Positions 62,214 through 64,000 of a stretch of DNA of 64,000 nt are shown piece by piece. The stretch spans positions 36,811 through 100,810 of the forward strand of contig LGRX02034676.1 of assembly GCA_001247695.2 (NCBI GenBank), in the 5' to 3' direction. The stretch comes from Cymbomonas tetramitiformis. Taxonomy: Eukaryota; Chlorophyta; Pyramimonadophyceae; Pyramimonadales; Pyramimonadaceae. The position numbers and the translations under genes were made by a program. The first letter of the stretch is position 1; each line of letters opens with the position of its first letter. The notes beneath the pieces were generated by a model, which saw only the letters and a list, made by a program, of their open reading frames with translations, was not told the DNA's origin and did no database searches.

Positions 62214-64000
62214 ATGGGTGTAATCACTCGAGCGAAGAAGTCCCTTGGGAGGGACATCAGTGCCATCGATGCTTCGCTAGAACTCAGCGCTGAGGCTATT
62301 AGACAGGGTTCGGAACAGTCCGACGGTGCGTGCGCCAGCTGTCCCGACCCCCAATCCGACTTCAAACGAGGATGCAGAGGAAGTACTTGCAGGGGCAGTG
62401 CAAGCTGGTCGACGAGGTCTACAACGCGCGTCTTTATCGTCAATGGGCCAAGGGTGTCCGCGAGGATGCCCTTGGTGACAAGAAGCACCACTTCCGCGGT
62501 ACGGACGACGCTGGCCTCCTCTCCGATCTGGTGGTTCAGCTACGTACGGAGTTTCCGAGTCGGCTGGGCTGGATGGAGCTGGCCTCCTTTGACCTCGACG
62601 ACCCCCTGGCTCATGTGGTGGGCAGGGTGAACGGCTTGCTCTATTTACGACGTTCTGGCTCTGGTCATCGAAAAGCACAGCAACGCCTTCGTCTGGCTGA
62701 CTGGTACCGACGCTTCGTCTGACCGGGATGGGCGGCGAGCTCTGGTGGACATCATCAAGGGCTGTGTACCGGTGGCGCTACGCGAGTCGCACCAGGAGGA
62801 GCACGCCGCGTTGCGTTATCCCGCAGACACTGACCCGCAACCAGTCTTGGCTCGGGAGCAGCGTCTGGTGCGGGATAACAAGGCTACGGACCGGACGCCC
62901 ACCGAGGAGACCAGGAAGCTCTCCATGTACAACAGGTTAGACCCGGTGTTTTACACTGCGGGCAAGGTGCGGTACTGCTGACCTCGCCCATGTCTCACTG
63001 GCATCTCTCCGCTCCCTTGTGGTGGAAATTTATCAGGCTTGGGCGCAGACGGAGGCGGAAAAGGCGGTGTCGGGCAAGGGCGGCATCTCCGCGCAGCTCT
63101 CCACCACCGAGTACGGCGCCCTCCTCGACAAGATCAACGAGCTGCAGGATTTGTTGCGGCAGCAGCGCGGGGCGGACTCGCCACCGGCGCAGCAGCAGCG
63201 GCGGCAGCGGCAGCGGCGGCAGCAGCAGCGCGGTACGCAGCGGGGCTTCCGGGTTGGGACGCACCCGTTGCCGGCGGTTGGATTTGACCGCGACGACCAG
63301 AAGGCGAAGCCCTTCTGCGGGAGGTGCAAGAAGGCTGAAAAAGGTGAGCAGTACCATTTCTACCGCGACTGTCCGTTGGGCGGGCGTCAGCATCCCCCGC
63401 ACTCAGCTGCGGCGGCATTCTGCATTCCCATCGACGAGGAGGACGCGGAGGGGGTGCGTGCGTTGGCCACGTGCGCCCTATTACAGCAGGCGGCGGATGA
63501 TGGGGCGGAGGCCTTTGCCAGTGCGGCCTCTACGTACGGGCCGCCTGCGGTGCTCAGTGGGTGCGGTGGGCGGGATCGACGTGTCCGCTTACGGTCACGG
63601 TGGAGCCGCAGCCGCCTGCCGACGAGCCCGCAGGTGACGACATTCATCAGCGGCTGGACGATCTCGCCGCGGAGGTCCATGCCGCGGCGAACTGCAAGGT
63701 GCACTATACTCACGCATCCTTCCCCCCACCACAGGGAGTTCTCGGGCCGCATGCGTCGGCTCTGGTGTGTGGCCCCGCGGCAGCGGGGATCATGCCGGAG
63801 GAGCAGGTTCCGGCAGTTGGTGCGGCGGCATCGGCATCCGCCGTGCCGGCCCCTGCTATGCCTGTCTCGCAGGTGGAGGATGTGAAGCCCGTGCCGCTTC
63901 AATCGGCGCGGGTGACAGCCACGACGGACGGTGAGTTCCCTGGGTTCGTTCGGACTGCCAACCACGCCGTCATCGCGCCGGTTGACCTCACTGGCTACGG
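62214..64000 (+). pseudogene. Retrotransposon Gag(-Pol) region, frameshifted, continues past the window
   Basis: A Gag-like protein is readable across four frame segments: ATG 62214 (MGVITRAKKSLGRD), shift near 62340 to LVDEVYNARLYRQWAKG...GWMELASF, shift near 62645 to IYDVLALVIEKHSN...RRALVDIIKGCVPVAL, shift near 62978 to ADLAHVSLASL..VVEIYQAWAQTEAEK. The last has a Gln/Arg-rich tract and a CGRCKKAEKGEQYHFYRDC zinc knuckle (63319-63375). After about 63580 a further frame (LTVTVEPQPPADEPAG) stays open to the end, with Ala/Pro-rich sequence. Either a decayed copia/gypsy-type element or a copy with many small indels; which superfamily cannot be told without pol. Confidence 0.6.

Overview
The window reads as repeat-rich nuclear DNA of a eukaryote, most likely a green (Viridiplantae-type) alga. 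Supporting signs are spliceosomal GT..AG introns, a complete Ty3/gypsy chromovirus-like LTR retrotransposon whose primer-binding site matches the 3' end of initiator-Met tRNA as in plant elements, a tnp2/CACTA-like DNA transposase, and the absence of bacterial operons or ribosome-binding sites. The assignment to a green alga is inference; I found no ordinary housekeeping gene. Almost everything recognisable is mobile or of mobile origin.

Layout. 1-10.9 kb: a CCAAACC-type minisatellite, then a head-to-tail and inverted array of one repeat/gene family (ORFs at 2526-4604 minus, 5488-6243 minus and broken, 8030-9085 plus) whose proteins share a C-terminal IDRxD...Y...N..W motif. 10.9-16.5 kb: gene-poor DNA with a degenerate tRNA-like sequence (about 12.4 kb) and a 530-bp repeat carrying a 46-bp palindrome (15.2-15.8 kb; second copy at 55.6-56.2 kb). 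16484-30357: an intact 13.9-kb LTR retrotransposon on the minus strand (near-identical 682/685-bp LTRs, GTAGG target duplication). Gag and Pol lie in one frame, separated by a TGA in a readthrough-type context. Pol carries protease, RT, RNase H, a Dam-like adenine methyltransferase domain, DD35E integrase, a chromodomain and a C-terminal cytosine-methyltransferase-like domain. 30.4-32.1 kb: degenerate GC-rich repeats.

32.1-50.6 kb: one minus-strand, multi-exon DD35E integrase gene. It starts with a PIP-box-like motif near 50.5 kb and ends with a Cys-rich finger and an AT-hook near 32.1 kb. Its fourth intron (48907-34060) contains a 14.2-kb DNA transposon (34318-48546) with imperfect terminal inverted repeats. 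That element carries a split tnp2-like transposase, a long OTU-protease protein (with an in-frame TGA between the catalytic Cys and His), a complete protein kinase, and three copies of a 240-bp repeat, two of them head-to-head. Splice phases across the interrupting element fit exactly, and the D-to-E spacing of the integrase is restored to 35 residues when the element is spliced out.

50.9-59.6 kb: gene-poor DNA with a 42-bp minisatellite, a 5'-truncated gene with a GCR1_C-like domain and a His/Pro-rich repeat tract (53.4-55.6 kb), AT-rich tandem repeats and a dispersed GGTCCTTGTGG hairpin family. 59.8-64.0 kb: GC-rich plus-strand remains of retrotransposon Gag genes, the last running off the window edge.
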